DNA of 5,847 nt from an uncultured Collinsella sp. Its GTDB lineage: Bacteria > Actinomycetota > Coriobacteriia > Coriobacteriales > Coriobacteriaceae. Shown here in pieces: positions 5,437 to 5,847 of this stretch; the stretch's first letter is position 1; each line of letters starts with the position of its first letter. A program made the position numbers and the translations under genes. Under the pieces are notes generated by a model. That model was given only the letters and a program-made list of their open reading frames with translations, searched no databases and was not told where the DNA came from. The stretch covers positions 1 to 5,847 of the forward strand of contig CABUVC010000105.1 of the NCBI GenBank assembly GCA_902494855.1, in the 5' to 3' direction.

Positions 5437-5847
5437 ATGGCGGATTATCGCATCGTGCGCCTACTCGCAAAACTGGAGATACCGCTGCTGCTGGCGGTGC
5501 CAGCCGTGATGGCTTCGGCGTTGCTGGCGGGCGTTGAGCAGGCGGCGCTCGCCATGCTTGTCGTGGTGGCGCTGGTGCTTGCGCTGTTCTTTGCAGGCTA
5601 TGAGGCGTCGCGACCGGGCCTGCGCCAGATTATGCCAACGCTGGTTCTGGCGGCGTTGGCCGCGGCGGGGCGCATCTTGTTTGGCCCCATTCCCGACTTT
5701 AAACCCGTGAGTGCCATCGCCATTATCGCGGGGGCGACGCTTGGTCGCCGCAATGGTTTTATGGTTGGCGCGCTGGCGGCGCTGACCAGCAATTTCTTTT
5801 TTGGACAGGGCATGTGGACGCCGTGGCAGATGTATGCCTGGGGGCTC
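5437..5847 (+). CDS. ECF transporter substrate-binding (S) component, 3' end beyond window
   Basis: The first 137 codons of a membrane protein are present, with no stop before the window end. I translated it from the ATG at 5437, which follows the ATPase TGA by 4 bases. The ATG at 5432 overlapping that stop leads to a short frame that ends early. The ribosome binding site is weak (GGG runs only), consistent with coupled translation. Hydrophobic stretches lie at about residues 13-32, 35-54 and 66-82, then 90-123. Near the visible end is FFFGQGMWTPWQMYAWGL (120-137), close to the FGQGPWTPWQM pattern I associate with ECF S components. In the complex this subunit binds the substrate and topples in the membrane under the control of the T protein and ATPases. 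The substrate cannot be read from this part; a cobalamin-like vitamin is a guess from similar clostridial operons. Confidence 0.82.
   Translation, partial: MADYRIVRLLAKLEIPLLLAVPAVMASALLAGVEQAALAMLVVVALVLALFFAGYEASRPGLRQIMPTLVLAALAAAGRILFGPIPDFKPVSAIAIIAGATLGRRNGFMVGALAALTSNFFFGQGMWTPWQMYAWGL

Noticed and set aside
5432..5485. ATG at 5432 overlapping the ATPase stop as start of the last gene
   Set aside because: Its frame meets a stop within about 30 codons, while the ATG at 5437 gives a membrane protein open to the window end with the S-component motif.

Overview
The window looks like chromosomal DNA from a fairly high-GC Gram-positive bacterium, most likely a member of the Coriobacteriia such as Collinsella. 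This rests on protein style, the glmU-prs gene pair and a clostridia/actinobacteria-type ECF transporter operon. The assignment is inference and cannot be confirmed without a database search. Apart from one atypical segment, the content is ordinary core and transport genes.

Layout. Positions 1-114 hold a very strong, nearly symmetrical stem-loop terminator just past the end of prs. Positions 115-1101 (minus) are prs, ribose-phosphate pyrophosphokinase. Positions 1102-1293 are a spacer with a glmU terminator and a probable separate prs promoter. Positions 1294-2706 (minus) are glmU, the bifunctional UDP-GlcNAc-forming enzyme. Positions 2707-2895 are a divergent intergenic region that must carry promoters for glmU (minus) and for the transporter operon (plus). 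Positions 2896-5847 (plus) are a tightly packed operon: an ECF transporter T component, a fused double ABC ATPase whose start codon overlaps the T stop by one base, and an S (substrate-binding) component that starts 4 bases after the ATPase stop and runs off the window end.

Function. GlmU and Prs supply UDP-GlcNAc for the cell wall and PRPP for nucleotide, His/Trp and NAD synthesis. The plus-strand operon encodes the full membrane and energising set of one energy-coupling factor importer (T-AA-S). The substrate is not readable from sequence alone. The S-component motif near its visible end and the T/ATPase subfamily resemble clostridial systems that I suspect take up a cobalamin-like or other vitamin.

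The most unusual feature is a 189-bp segment (4583-4771) between the two ATPase domains. It is bounded by 22-base imperfect inverted repeats, each with a perfect GGAGTATTC core, contains internal hairpins and A-runs, and is exactly 63 codons long. It looks like a small mobile or repeat element that has inserted in frame and is now translated as an interdomain linker.
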